From Streptomyces sparsogenes (GTDB taxonomy: Bacteria > Actinomycetota > Actinomycetes > Streptomycetales > Streptomycetaceae), in contig NZ_MAXF01000009.1 of NCBI RefSeq assembly GCF_001704635.1, positions 1 through 42,973 on the forward strand: a stretch of DNA of 42,973 nucleotides, written 5' to 3'. A program made the translations under genes and the position numbers. Shown in pieces: positions 1 to 8,127 of the stretch (positions are counted from its first letter, which is position 1; the number at the start of each line of letters is the position of its first letter). The notes under the pieces were generated by a model. That model had not been told where the DNA came from. It searched no databases and was given only the letters and a program-made list of their open reading frames with translations.

Positions 1-1248
1 TCCGGGGGGCGGCGCCGGGGGGGGGGGGGGGGGGGCGCCGTGGCCGGCCGGGCGCAGGGCCACGCCCGCGGAGAGGAGCAGCAGCACGCCGAGCATCACG
101 AAGGGCGCGGCCGTCCCGGCGAGGCCCGCGAGGAGGCCCGCGGAGGCGGGCGCGGCGACCTGGCCGAGGCGGTTGCCCGTCAGCCGCAGCGCCAGCGCGG
201 TGGAGCCGGCCCCGTCCGGGGCGGCCTGGACGACGGTGGTCATGGACAGCGGCTGGCCGACGCCGAGGCAGAAGCCGAGCGCGGCCAGCAGGAGGCCGAG
301 CGCCCACGCGGGCAGCGGCAGGGCGAGCGCCGCGCACAGCAGCCCGGCTCCCAGGCAGCTGGCGGCCATCAGGGCGGTGCGGCCCATCAGGCGGATCATC
401 GGGGTCATGACGAGCCGGCAGGCGACGGTGGCGGCGGCGCGCAGGCTCAGCAGCAGTCCGATGACCGCCGGCGCGATGGACCGCTGCTCGCCCACGACGG
501 GGAGGTAGGCGGTGAGGATGTCGGTGGCGGAGAGCACGGCGAGGCTGATGAAGATGCCGGAGGCCACGCCCCGGGTGCGCAGGATGCCGCCGACGGAGAC
601 CCGCCCGGGGCGCGCGCCGTCGGCGGAGGGCGGGCGCGGCCCCTTCGCGGGGGCGCGGTGCTCGACGCGCCACAGGGAGGTGACCGCGAAGGCCGCGACG
701 GCGGCGGACCCGAAGAGCGCGGCGGCGCTGGTGCGGGCCAGCGCGTCGGCGTGCTCGGAGACCACCAGACCGGCGGCGACGGGGCCGATGAGCTGGCCGA
801 GGGAGGCGCCGATGGTGAAGTGGCCGAAGTTGCGGTCCTGGTCCTCGGGGGCGCTCTGGCGGGCCACCAGGGACTGCGCCCCGATCACGAAGGACAGGTG
901 GCCCAGGCCCATCACCCCGCTCCAGACGGCCATCTCCACCAGCGACCCGGCCCGGCCGCTGAGCGCGCAGCCGGTCGCGATGAGCGCGACGCCGACGGGC
1001 AGCAGCGGGGCGCAGCGCCCGTGGTCGGTGCGCCGCCCCAGCGGTACGGCGGCGAACAGCGGCAGCAGGGCGTAGACGCCGGCGATCACGCCGACCGCCC
1101 GGGCGTCCGCGCCCAGCGCGAGAGCCCGGTAGGAGACGGCCGGGCGGGCCATGCTCACCGCCGCCTGCGCGAACGTGAAGGCGATGACCAGCCGCAGCAG
1201 CCAGCCCCTACCGGGCTCTCGTATGTCCACAGGTCCCACCGGTTCCAC
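1..1248 (-). CDS. MFS transporter, partial at the window edge
   Basis: This is a major facilitator permease of the plasma membrane; the substrate is unknown. I translated the minus strand directly. After a short polar N-terminus comes GWLLRLVIAFTFAQAAVSMA, then further membrane segments and the motif-A-like loop PLGRRTDHGR between the second and third helices. About 416 codons run to base 1 without a stop, close to the usual 400-residue size, so only a tail is missing. The last visible residues follow GHGA and are almost all proline, encoded by a run of 19 G. Three in-frame GTG codons (1248, 1239, 1230) could start it and none has a convincing ribosome binding site. The start lies 3 nt after the stop of the citrate permease gene, so translational coupling is likely. 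Family call is strong; start and C-terminus are uncertain. Confidence 0.8.
   Translation of the reverse strand, partial: MEPVGPVDIREPGRGWLLRLVIAFTFAQAAVSMARPAVSYRALALGADARAVGVIAGVYALLPLFAAVPLGRRTDHGRCAPLLPVGVALIATGCALSGRAGSLVEMAVWSGVMGLGHLSFVIGAQSLVARQSAPEDQDRNFGHFTIGASLGQLIGPVAAGLVVSEHADALARTSAAALFGSAAVAAFAVTSLWRVEHRAPAKGPRPPSADGARPGRVSVGGILRTRGVASGIFISLAVLSATDILTAYLPVVGEQRSIAPAVIGLLLSLRAAATVACRLVMTPMIRLMGRTALMAASCLGAGLLCAALALPLPAWALGLLLAALGFCLGVGQPLSMTTVVQAAPDGAGSTALALRLTGNRLGQVAAPASAGLLAGLAGTAAPFVMLGVLLLLSAGVALRPAGHGAPPPPPPAPPPG
17..35. repeat. 19-nt G homopolymer
   Basis: Nineteen consecutive G residues sit between GGCGCC and GCGCC. On the minus strand they are the C-rich 3' end of the MFS gene and encode a proline run. 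Length variation would change the reading frame of the tail. Confidence 0.95.
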
Positions 1249-1251
1249 AGG

Positions 1252-2676
1252 TCAGATGATGCCGAACAACAGGCCCGCGCCGAGCACCACCAGCGAGGCG
1301 AGCGCCGCCCACTTCACCACGAAGCGGGTGTGGTCGCCGAACTCGACCTTCGCCATGCCCACCAGGACGTAGACGGCCGGGACCAGCGGGCTGGACATGT
1401 GCAGGGCCTGTCCGACCAGGGAGGCGCGGGCGATCTCCACCGGCTCGACGCCGTGCGCGGCCCCGGCCTCGGCGAGGATCGGCACGATGCCGAAGTAGAA
1501 GCCGTCGTTGGACATGAAGTAGGTCAGCGGGATGGACAGGATGCCGGTGACCAGGCCCATGTGCGGGCCCATGCCGTCCGGGACGCCGTCGACCAGCCAG
1601 CGGGCCATGTGCTCGACCATGCCGGTGCCGGTGAGGACGCCGGTGAAGACCGCGGCGGCGAAGACCATGCCGGCGACGTTGACGACGTTCTCGGAGTGGG
1701 CGGCGACGCGGGCCTTCTGGTCGGCGACGCTGGGGAAGTTGACGGTGAGCGCGATGGCGGCGCCGAGCAGGAACAGGACCGGGATGGGCAGGTCCTCGCG
1801 GATCATCATGGTCAGCAGCGCGATGGTGAGGGCCGCGTTGAACCAGTACAGCTTGGGGCGCAGGGTGGGCCGGTTCGGGTCGAGACCCTGGTGCTCCTCG
1901 GCGCCGTCCACGGCGCCGCCCGCGGGCGCCTCGGCGTCGGTGCCGCCGCCCGCGCCGCCGGTGGCCTTCTTGCCCGTACGGCCCTTGGCGCCGCGGCCGG
2001 TGCCGGAACCGGCGCCGACGAGCACGGTCTCGGGCTCGGCGGTGACCTCCTCCAGGGTCAGCGTGCCCAGGCGCTTGCGCTCGCGCAGCCCGAGGCCGTA
2101 GGCGAGGGCGAAGACGAAGACCAGGCCGCAGGCGAGGGCCGGGATCATCGGGACGAAGATGTCGCTGGCGTCGAGCTTGAGCGCGGCGGCGGCGCGGGCG
2201 GTGGGGCCGCCCCAGGGGAGCGTGTTCATCACGCCGTTGGCCATGGCCGCGACCCCCGTCATGACCACCAGGCTCATCTTCAGCCGCCGGTACAGCGGCA
2301 CCATGGCCGAGACGGTGATCATGAAGGTGGTGGAGCCGTCGCCGTCGAGCGAGACGATCGCGGCGAGCACGGCGGTGCCGACGACCACCCGCATCGGGTC
2401 GGCCTTGCAGAACCGCAGGATGAGCCGGACGATCGGGTCGAAGAGGCCGACGTCGATCATCACCCCGAAGTAGATGATGGCGAACATCAGCATCGCCGCG
2501 GTGGGCGCGAGGTCACCGACGCCCTTGATGACGTAGTCCCCCAGGTGCGCCCCCTTCCCGACGAGGACGCAGAAAAGCGCCGGGATGAGCACCAGCGCGC
2601 CCATCGGGGTCATCTTCTTCATCATGATCAGCACCAGGAAGGTGGCGATCATGACAAATCCGAGGATTGTCAGCAT
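1252..2676 (-). CDS. CitMHS-family metal-citrate transporter
   Basis: This 474-aa protein is a multi-pass secondary transporter of the CitMHS family, which imports citrate complexed to divalent metal with protons. It starts MLTILGFVMIATFLVLIMMKK and contains the conserved stretches SLDGDGSTTFMITVSA (about residues 109-124) and NTLPWGGPTARAAAAL (about 150-165). An extra low-complexity Gly/Lys/Ala loop near residues 215-255 probably lies in the central cytoplasmic loop. The second half repeats the helix-rich pattern, with SNDGFYFGIVPILAEAG. ATG at 2676 is preceded by GTGAGGTAGCC, a good ribosome binding site. The upstream region (2677-2833) carries a 9-bp word also found at the tctC/response-regulator promoter, which hints at shared citrate control. 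The MFS gene follows with a 3-nt gap. The exact metal and substrate preference cannot be read from sequence. Confidence 0.9.
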   Translation of the reverse strand: MLTILGFVMIATFLVLIMMKKMTPMGALVLIPALFCVLVGKGAHLGDYVIKGVGDLAPTAAMLMFAIIYFGVMIDVGLFDPIVRLILRFCKADPMRVVVGTAVLAAIVSLDGDGSTTFMITVSAMVPLYRRLKMSLVVMTGVAAMANGVMNTLPWGGPTARAAAALKLDASDIFVPMIPALACGLVFVFALAYGLGLRERKRLGTLTLEEVTAEPETVLVGAGSGTGRGAKGRTGKKATGGAGGGTDAEAPAGGAVDGAEEHQGLDPNRPTLRPKLYWFNAALTIALLTMMIREDLPIPVLFLLGAAIALTVNFPSVADQKARVAAHSENVVNVAGMVFAAAVFTGVLTGTGMVEHMARWLVDGVPDGMGPHMGLVTGILSIPLTYFMSNDGFYFGIVPILAEAGAAHGVEPVEIARASLVGQALHMSSPLVPAVYVLVGMAKVEFGDHTRFVVKWAALASLVVLGAGLLFGII

Positions 2677-2756
2677 ATTTGGCTACCTCACGTTCACCTT
2701 TGAACTCCCCCAGAACTGGCGGTCGAGGTGACGTTAGGTGCCGCAACTTTGCGTTA

Positions 2757-2765
2757 ACAAGGTCT
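2757..2765 (-). promoter_or_regulatory. Candidate citrate regulator site upstream of the CitMHS gene
   Basis: The minus strand reads AGACCTTGT about 80 nt before the citrate permease start, followed by TAACGC. The same 9-mer occurs at 20019-20027 between tctC and the response regulator. A shared CitB-type operator is an inference. Confidence 0.3.
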
Positions 2766-2833
2766 TGACACGTGAGCAATAAGCGCAAAACCCCAGGTCA
2801 GCCCGGGGAGGGCGGCTGAGCGGAAGGGGCGGC

Positions 2834-5071
2834 TCAGGCCGAGGGTGCGACCACCGTGAGCTGCACCGGGCAGCCGTTGAGGACCGCCGTGCCCGAGAGG
2901 GGGTCGAGCCGGGAGCCGTCGATCAGCTGGTTGACGTTGACCCCGGGGTGCGCCGCGGCGACCGACATCCGGGTGCCGGGGCGGTCGTGCCCCCAGCCGT
3001 GCGGCAGGCTGACCACCCCGGTCCGCACCGCGTCGGTCACCTCCGCCTCGACCTCCAGCTCGCCGCCGTCGCCCTTGACCCGCACCAGGGCGCCGTCGGC
3101 CACGCCGAGCCGGGCCGCGTCCTTGGGGTGCACCTGGAGGGTGCAGCGGTTGCTGCCGCCGACGAGGGCGGGGATGTTGTGCATCCAGCTGTTGTTGGAG
3201 CGCAGATGGCGGCGGCCGACCAGCAGCAGCCCGTCGGCGCGGCTCTCCAGCGTCCGGCGCAGCCGCTCCGTCTCGGCGGCCAGCGGCTCGGGGCACAGCT
3301 CGACGGTGCCGCTGCGGGTCTTGAGCAGGCCGGGCAGCCGGGGCCGCAGCGGCCCCAGGTCGATGCCGTGGGGGTGGGCCAGGACCTTGGCGAGGGTCAG
3401 GCCCTCGGGGTCGGCGCCGAAGCCGTCGCCGTACGGGCCGAGCCGCAGCATCAGGTCCAGCCGCCGCTCGGCGCCGTCGACGCCGGTGAGGTGGGCGGCC
3501 AGCTCGCCGCGGTCGCGGCCGTGCACCGGCGACTGGGGGTCGGCCACGGCCTTGCCGAGGGCCGCGTCGATCGCCATGGCGTCCACGGCCGCCGGGTCGG
3601 CGCCGCCGCGGCCGCTCACGCACAGCACCAGCCGCGCCAGGATCTCGGCCTCGCTGAGCCGGCCGGCCTCCAGCGGGAGGGCGGGGCGGGAGTAGCGGAC
3701 CTGGTTGCGGACGGCGAAGGCGTTGAAGGCGAAGTCGAAGTGCGGGCTCTGGCCGGGCGGGGGCGGCGGCAGCAGGACGTGCGCGTGGCGTGAGGTCTCG
3801 TTGAGGTACGGGTCGACGCTCACCATGAAGTCGAGCCCGGCCAGCGCCCGGTCCAGCCGGTCGCCGTCCGGCGCGGAGAGGACCGGATTGCCCGCTATCA
3901 CGATCAGCGCCCTGACCCGCCCCTCGCCCGGGGTCTCGATCTCCTCGGCCAGCGCGGCGGCGGGCAGCTCGCCCTTCGCCTCGGGGTGCCCGCCGACCCT
4001 GCTGCGCCAGCGGCCGAGCGCGAACCCCTTGCCGGGGCGCGGCGGGCGCGGCGCCCTGGCGGTGGCGGACAGCGGAAACATGGCCCCGCCGGGCCGGTCG
4101 AGGTTGCCGGTCAGGGCGTTGAGGACGTCGACCAGCCAGCTGGTGAGGGTGCCGAACTCGACGGTGGTGGAGCCGATCCGCCCGTAGACCACGGCCCGGG
4201 GCGCGGCGGCGAGCTCGTGGGCGAGCGTACGGATCTCCTCGGCGGGCAGGTCGCAGGCCCCGGCCACCGCCTCGGGCGGGAAGTCGGCCGCCAGGCGCCG
4301 CACCTCGTCCACGCCCGTCAGGTGCTCGCCGACCGCCCCGGGCGCCACCAGGTCCTCGGCGAACACCACCTGCACCAGGGCGAACAGCAGCAGCGCGTCC
4401 GTGCCGGGCCGGATGGCCAGGTGCCGGTCGGCGGCCTCGGCGGTGCGGGTGCGGCGCGGATCGACCACGGTGAGCCGCCCGCCGCGGCGGCGCAGGGCCC
4501 GCAGCCGGCCGGGGAAGTCGGGGGCGGTGCACAGGCTGCCGCCGGAGTCCAGCGGGTTGGCGCCGATGATCAGCAGGTGGTCGGTGCGGTCGAGGTCGGG
4601 CACGGGGACGGCGTTGGCGTCGCCGTAGAGGAGGCCGCTGGAGACGTGCTTGGGCATCTGGTCGAGCGTGCTGGCGGTGAAGAGGTTGGGGGTGCGGAGC
4701 GCGCCGAGCAGCAGCGGCGGATACAGCCCGCCCGCCATGGTGTGGACGTTGGGGTTGCCGAGGAACACGGCCGTCGCCCGCGGCCCGTGCTCCGCCAACA
4801 GGGGGGCGAGGCCCGCCTCGACGGCGGCGAAGGCCTCGTCCCAGCTCGCCGGCTCCAGCCTGCCGCCGCGCCGCACCCACGGCTGCCGCAGCCGGTCGGG
4901 GTCGGCGTCCACCTGGCCGAACGACGCGCCCTTGGGACAGATGAAGCCCCGGCTGAAGACGTCGTCCCCGTCGCCGCGGGCCCCGGTGACCCGCCCCTCC
5001 TCCCCGATGGTCAGGGTCAGCCCGCAGGTGGCCTCGCACAGCGGGCAGATACGCAGGGCGGTACGGCTCAT
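2834..5071 (-). CDS. Molybdopterin-dependent oxidoreductase with an N-terminal 4Fe-4S site
   Basis: A 745-aa member of the DMSO reductase/formate dehydrogenase superfamily, which uses a bis-molybdopterin guanine dinucleotide cofactor for oxygen-atom or hydride transfer. C9-x2-C12-x3-C16 and C45 form the classical 4Fe-4S ligand set. The central domain has WDEAF (about 77) and GANPLDSG (about 171); the C-terminal molydop-binding domain has HPKDAARLGVADGALVRV and NVNQLIDG. Where formate dehydrogenases have a Cys or SeCys Mo ligand, this protein reads TLDQMPKHVSSGLL, so the usual ligand is not evident. There is no Tat signal, so it is cytoplasmic. The start has a GGGAGGGA ribosome binding site. 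It lies downstream of tetR in the same direction, with a palindrome at 5119-5134 between them. The substrate is unknown; formate dehydrogenase-like or S/N-oxide reductase-like are both possible. Confidence 0.88.
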   Translation of the reverse strand: MSRTALRICPLCEATCGLTLTIGEEGRVTGARGDGDDVFSRGFICPKGASFGQVDADPDRLRQPWVRRGGRLEPASWDEAFAAVEAGLAPLLAEHGPRATAVFLGNPNVHTMAGGLYPPLLLGALRTPNLFTASTLDQMPKHVSSGLLYGDANAVPVPDLDRTDHLLIIGANPLDSGGSLCTAPDFPGRLRALRRRGGRLTVVDPRRTRTAEAADRHLAIRPGTDALLLFALVQVVFAEDLVAPGAVGEHLTGVDEVRRLAADFPPEAVAGACDLPAEEIRTLAHELAAAPRAVVYGRIGSTTVEFGTLTSWLVDVLNALTGNLDRPGGAMFPLSATARAPRPPRPGKGFALGRWRSRVGGHPEAKGELPAAALAEEIETPGEGRVRALIVIAGNPVLSAPDGDRLDRALAGLDFMVSVDPYLNETSRHAHVLLPPPPPGQSPHFDFAFNAFAVRNQVRYSRPALPLEAGRLSEAEILARLVLCVSGRGGADPAAVDAMAIDAALGKAVADPQSPVHGRDRGELAAHLTGVDGAERRLDLMLRLGPYGDGFGADPEGLTLAKVLAHPHGIDLGPLRPRLPGLLKTRSGTVELCPEPLAAETERLRRTLESRADGLLLVGRRHLRSNNSWMHNIPALVGGSNRCTLQVHPKDAARLGVADGALVRVKGDGGELEVEAEVTDAVRTGVVSLPHGWGHDRPGTRMSVAAAHPGVNVNQLIDGSRLDPLSGTAVLNGCPVQLTVVAPSA

Positions 5072-5118
5072 CGGTCCCTCCCGGGGACGGCGGCGGCGGT
5101 GACGCGATGGCCCCTCAC

Positions 5119-5134
5119 CCTACCGACTGGTAGG
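5119..5134. promoter_or_regulatory. TetR-type operator candidate upstream of the molybdopterin oxidoreductase
   Basis: CCTACC-GACT-GGTAGG is a perfect inverted repeat with 6-bp arms, located between the tetR stop and the oxidoreductase start. Size and form suit a TetR dimer. It differs from the palindrome at 5841-5866, so the same repressor may not bind both. Confidence 0.5.
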
Positions 5135-5160
5135 CATGTGGGGGGGAGGGTGGCGGGTGT

Positions 5161-5823
5161 TCAGTCCAGGACGCCGGCCAGATACGCGCGCAGCAGCTCC
5201 TTCGTCTCCGCCACGATCACCGGGTCACCCTCCGGGTGGACGCGGAAGGCGAGCCGCAGCAGCGCGTCCGCGGCCTCGACGGCGAGCAGGAAGGCCACCC
5301 GCACCCGCTCCCCCGCCTCGCCCGACTCCTCCAGGCCGAGCCGCTCGCCGAGGAGTTCCCGCAGCCGGTCCGCGACCAGGTGGTTGGGCTGGTCGGGCGT
5401 CGCGGTCACGGGCACCGGCATGCCGAACTCGACCAGCGCGAAGCCCGGCGCCCCGCGCTTCATCGCCAGGTACTCGTCGACCACCACGTCCATCGCCTCC
5501 CGCCAGCCGCCGCCGTCCGCGCCGGACGCGGCGGACGCGGCGGACGCGGCGAGCCGCTCGGTGACGCGCGCGGCGTACTCGTCGAGATTGCGGTGGGCCA
5601 GGGCCTCGGCCATGGCGCGCTTGTTGGAGAAGAAGCGGTAGACGGACCCGATGGGCACGCCGGCGCGCTCGGCGACCGCACGGGTACTCAGGTCCTCGTA
5701 ACCGGTCTCGTCGAGGAGTTCGGCGCAGGCGTCGAGGATCCGGCCGAGGCGTTCTGCGCTGCGGCGCTGGACCGGGGCGCGGCGGAGGGGCGGTATGGGC
5801 ACGCCACCATCCTGCCCGATCAT
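5161..5823 (-). CDS. TetR-family transcriptional regulator
   Basis: A 220-aa TetR regulator. The N-terminal DNA-binding domain includes RILDACAELLDETGYEDLST followed by the recognition region RAVAERAGVPIGSVYRFFSNK. The C-terminal helical ligand domain is not diagnostic. The frame is open to 5868, but I place the start at ATG 5823: GGGGTGAG lies just upstream of it, and the longer version would put the 26-bp palindrome 5841-5866 inside the coding region. The gene is divergent from hmgA across that palindrome and upstream of the molybdopterin oxidoreductase. It probably represses itself and hmgA and/or the oxidoreductase. The ligand is unknown. Confidence 0.85.
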   Translation of the reverse strand: MIGQDGGVPIPPLRRAPVQRRSAERLGRILDACAELLDETGYEDLSTRAVAERAGVPIGSVYRFFSNKRAMAEALAHRNLDEYAARVTERLAASAASAASGADGGGWREAMDVVVDEYLAMKRGAPGFALVEFGMPVPVTATPDQPNHLVADRLRELLGERLGLEESGEAGERVRVAFLLAVEAADALLRLAFRVHPEGDPVIVAETKELLRAYLAGVLD

Positions 5824-5840
5824 TGACTCACCCCGCTTTC

Positions 5841-5866
5841 GATTCCTATGGTCGTACATAGGAATC
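5841..5866. promoter_or_regulatory. 26-bp palindromic operator between tetR and hmgA
   Basis: GATTCCTATG, six spacer bases GTCGTA, then CATAGGAATC: perfect 10-bp arms. It sits 18 nt upstream of the tetR start and 75 nt upstream of the hmgA start, in the expected divergent promoter. The arms contain CATAGG/CCTATG words that resemble -10 elements in either direction. Confidence 0.75.
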
Positions 5867-5940
5867 ACGACATGGAATCACTGCGCCGAAAGACGAGTGA
5901 GCCAAGTGAGACGAGTGGGCCGAGTGGCGGGAGCCGGACG

Positions 5941-7290
5941 ATGAGCGGCGGAACGGACAGCGGCGGGACGGACATCGAGCGGGCGCGCAAGACGGCCGAA
6001 GGGCTGGCCCACTCCCCCGGGTTCGGCAACGAACACAGCAGCGAGGCCGTCGCCGGCGCCCTGCCGGTCGGCCGGAACTCCCCCCAGCGCGCCCCCCTCG
6101 GGCTGTACGCGGAGCAGCTGAGCGGCACCGCGTTCACCGAGCCGCGCGCCCACAACCGCCGCTCCTGGCTGTACCGCATCCGCCCTTCCGCGGCGCACCC
6201 GCCCTTCGTCCGGGTCGCGGGCGGAGCGCTGCGCGGCGCGCCGTTCACCGAGTGCGCCCCGGACCCGAACCGGCTGCGCTGGGATCCGCTGCCCGAGCCC
6301 GCCCCCGGCACCGACTTCCTGGCCGGCCTGTGGACGCTCGGCGGCAACGGCGACCCCGCCCGCCGGGAGGGCATGGCGATCCACCTCTACGCGGCGAACG
6401 CGCCGATGACCGACCGGGTGTTCAGCGACTCGGACGGCGAGCTGCTGATCGTGCCCGAGCGGGGCGGGCTGCTGCTGTGCACCGAGTTCGGGCGGCTGCG
6501 CGCCGAGCCGGGCCATGTGGCGCTGGTGCCGCGCGGGGTGCGCTTCCGCGTCGAGCCGCTCGACCCCGAGGTGCGCGGCTACGTCTGCGAGAACCACGGC
6601 CGCCCCTTCACCCTCCCCGACCTGGGCCCGATCGGCGCCAACGGGCTGGCCAACCCGCGGGACTTCCTGGCCCCGGTCGCGGCGTACGAGGACGTCGAGG
6701 GCCCGGTGGAGGTGGTCAACAAGTTCTGCGGCGAGCTGTGGTCGGCGACCTACGACCACTCCCCGCTGGACGTCGTCGCCTGGCACGGCAACCACGTCCC
6801 GTACGTCTACGACCTGCGCCGCTTCAATGTGCTCGGCACCATCAGCTACGACCATCCCGACCCGTCGATCTTCACGGTCCTGACCTCGCCCTCGGACACC
6901 CCGGGCCTGGCCAACGTGGACTTCGTCGTCTTCGCGCCGCGCTGGCTGGTCGGCGAGGACACCTTCCGGCCGCCGTACTTCCACCGCAATGTGATGAGCG
7001 AGTACATGGGCCTGATCGAGGGCGCGTACGACGCGAAGCGCGCCGGCGCGGGCGGCTTCGTGCCCGGCGGCGGCTCGCTGCACAACATGATGTCCGCGCA
7101 CGGCCCGGACCGGGAGACCTTCGAGCGGGCGAGCGCCGCCGAGCTGGCGCCGCACAAGGTCGACGACGGGCTGGCCTTCATGTTCGAGACCCGCTGGCCG
7201 GTGGCGGCCACCCGGCAGGCGCTGGAGGCGGACCACCTCCAGCAGGGGTACGACGATGTGTGGCGGGGCCTGGAGCGGCACTTCCGGTGA
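5941..7290 (+). CDS. hmgA: Homogentisate 1,2-dioxygenase
   Basis: This 449-aa non-haem Fe(II) enzyme opens the ring of homogentisate to maleylacetoacetate in tyrosine/phenylalanine catabolism. The N-terminal hallmark [10 protein letters not shown] is followed by [21 protein letters not shown]. The C-terminal cupin has the iron-site motif [16 protein letters not shown] (His and Glu ligands) and [14 protein letters not shown] with the third His. Length matches the family. The frame is open from 5848, but that ATG lies inside the palindrome; ATG 5872 lacks a good binding site; ATG 5941 follows CGGGAGCCGG and gives the family's usual N-terminus. A GntR gene overlaps its stop. No fahA or hppD lies in the window, so the rest of the pathway is elsewhere. 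Confidence 0.96.
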   Translation: MSGGTDSGGTDIERARKTAEGLAHSPGFGNEHSSEAVAGALPVGRNSPQRAPLGLYAEQLSGTAFTEPRAHNRRSWLYRIRPSAAHPPFVRVAGGALRGAPFTECAPDPNRLRWDPLPEPAPGTDFLAGLWTLGGNGDPARREGMAIHLYAANAPMTDRVFSDSDGELLIVPERGGLLLCTEFGRLRAEPGHVALVPRGVRFRVEPLDPEVRGYVCENHGRPFTLPDLGPIGANGLANPRDFLAPVAAYEDVEGPVEVVNKFCGELWSATYDHSPLDVVAWHGNHVPYVYDLRRFNVLGTISYDHPDPSIFTVLTSPSDTPGLANVDFVVFAPRWLVGEDTFRPPYFHRNVMSEYMGLIEGAYDAKRAGAGGFVPGGGSLHNMMSAHGPDRETFERASAAELAPHKVDDGLAFMFETRWPVAATRQALEADHLQQGYDDVWRGLERHFR

Positions 7291-8036
7291 CCTCCTTCGC
7301 CCCCGACTCCCTCACCCTCAACCGCAAACTGCCGCTGTGGTACCAGGTCTCGCAGTCCCTGCGGGCCTCGATACTCGGGCGCGGCCCCCACGAGCCGCTG
7401 CGGCTGCCCCCCGAGGACCGCCTGGCCGAGCACTACGGCGTCAGCGTCCTGACCATGCGCCAAGCGCTCAAGGAGCTGGAGTCGGAGGGGCTGATCAGCC
7501 GCCACCGGCGGCGCGGCACCTTCATCGAGCCCAGCGCCCGGCGCGGCGCGCCGGTGCGGCTGCTGGGCTCGGTGGACGCGATCGTGGCCCAGCAGTCCGG
7601 CGAGCGGACGACCGTGCTCGGCCACGGGCCCGCCGCCGTACCGGCGGAGCTGGCGGAGCACTTCCCGGGGCTACGCGAGGCCATGTCCTACCGGCGGCTG
7701 CGGCGCGACGCGGCGGGCGGCGAGCCGACCAACTGGGCCGAGAATTTCGTCCGCCCGGAGGTCGCGGACCGCATCGACGTGGAGGACCTGGCGCGCTGGC
7801 CGATGACGAAGGTGCTGCGGGACGCGGTGGGCGTGCGGATCAGCCGCATCACGGACACCGTCGAGGCCCGGCTGGCCGACCCGGAGACGGCCCGGCTGCT
7901 CCAGGTGCCCCTGCTCAGCCCGATCCTGCACTACACCGGGGTGACCTACGACGACGCGGGCCGGGCGGTCGACGTGGCCCGCATCCACTACCGGGGCGAC
8001 CGCTTCTCGTTCACGGTCACCCTCGACGCGGAGTGA
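7287..8036 (+). CDS. GntR/HutC-family regulator with UTRA domain
   Basis: The 249-aa protein starts at a GTG that overlaps the hmgA stop (GTGA), with GGAG inside hmgA as the binding site. The winged helix lies in residues 10-80: [13 protein letters not shown], then [20 protein letters not shown] and a wing with [13 protein letters not shown]. The rest is a UTRA effector domain, ending in [19 protein letters not shown], typical of HutC-like sensors of small metabolites. Co-translation with hmgA suggests it senses an aromatic catabolite such as homogentisate or a tyrosine-pathway intermediate; that is inference. The larger open frame starting at 6252 is only a read-through of hmgA in another frame. 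Confidence 0.9.
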   Translation: MTSFAPDSLTLNRKLPLWYQVSQSLRASILGRGPHEPLRLPPEDRLAEHYGVSVLTMRQALKELESEGLISRHRRRGTFIEPSARRGAPVRLLGSVDAIVAQQSGERTTVLGHGPAAVPAELAEHFPGLREAMSYRRLRRDAAGGEPTNWAENFVRPEVADRIDVEDLARWPMTKVLRDAVGVRISRITDTVEARLADPETARLLQVPLLSPILHYTGVTYDDAGRAVDVARIHYRGDRFSFTVTLDAE

Positions 8037-8127
8037 CCGCCGCCGGGCGGCAGCCCCTTCGCGCCGCGCGGGCGTGGATACGATGCGGGGTGGGAGCGGG
8101 AGCGAGTGCCGGGGGAAGGGCTGCGGC

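Noticed and set aside
40..2703. Very long plus-strand open frame (887 codons) opposite the MFS and CitMHS genes
   Set aside because: It is rich in Gly/Arg/Glu/His, has no domain, and lies exactly opposite two clear membrane-protein genes. It is a GC-bias shadow.
6252..7286. Plus-strand open frame overlapping hmgA and fused to the GntR frame
   Set aside because: The first 345 codons are an out-of-frame reading of hmgA; the real GntR protein starts at GTG 7287.
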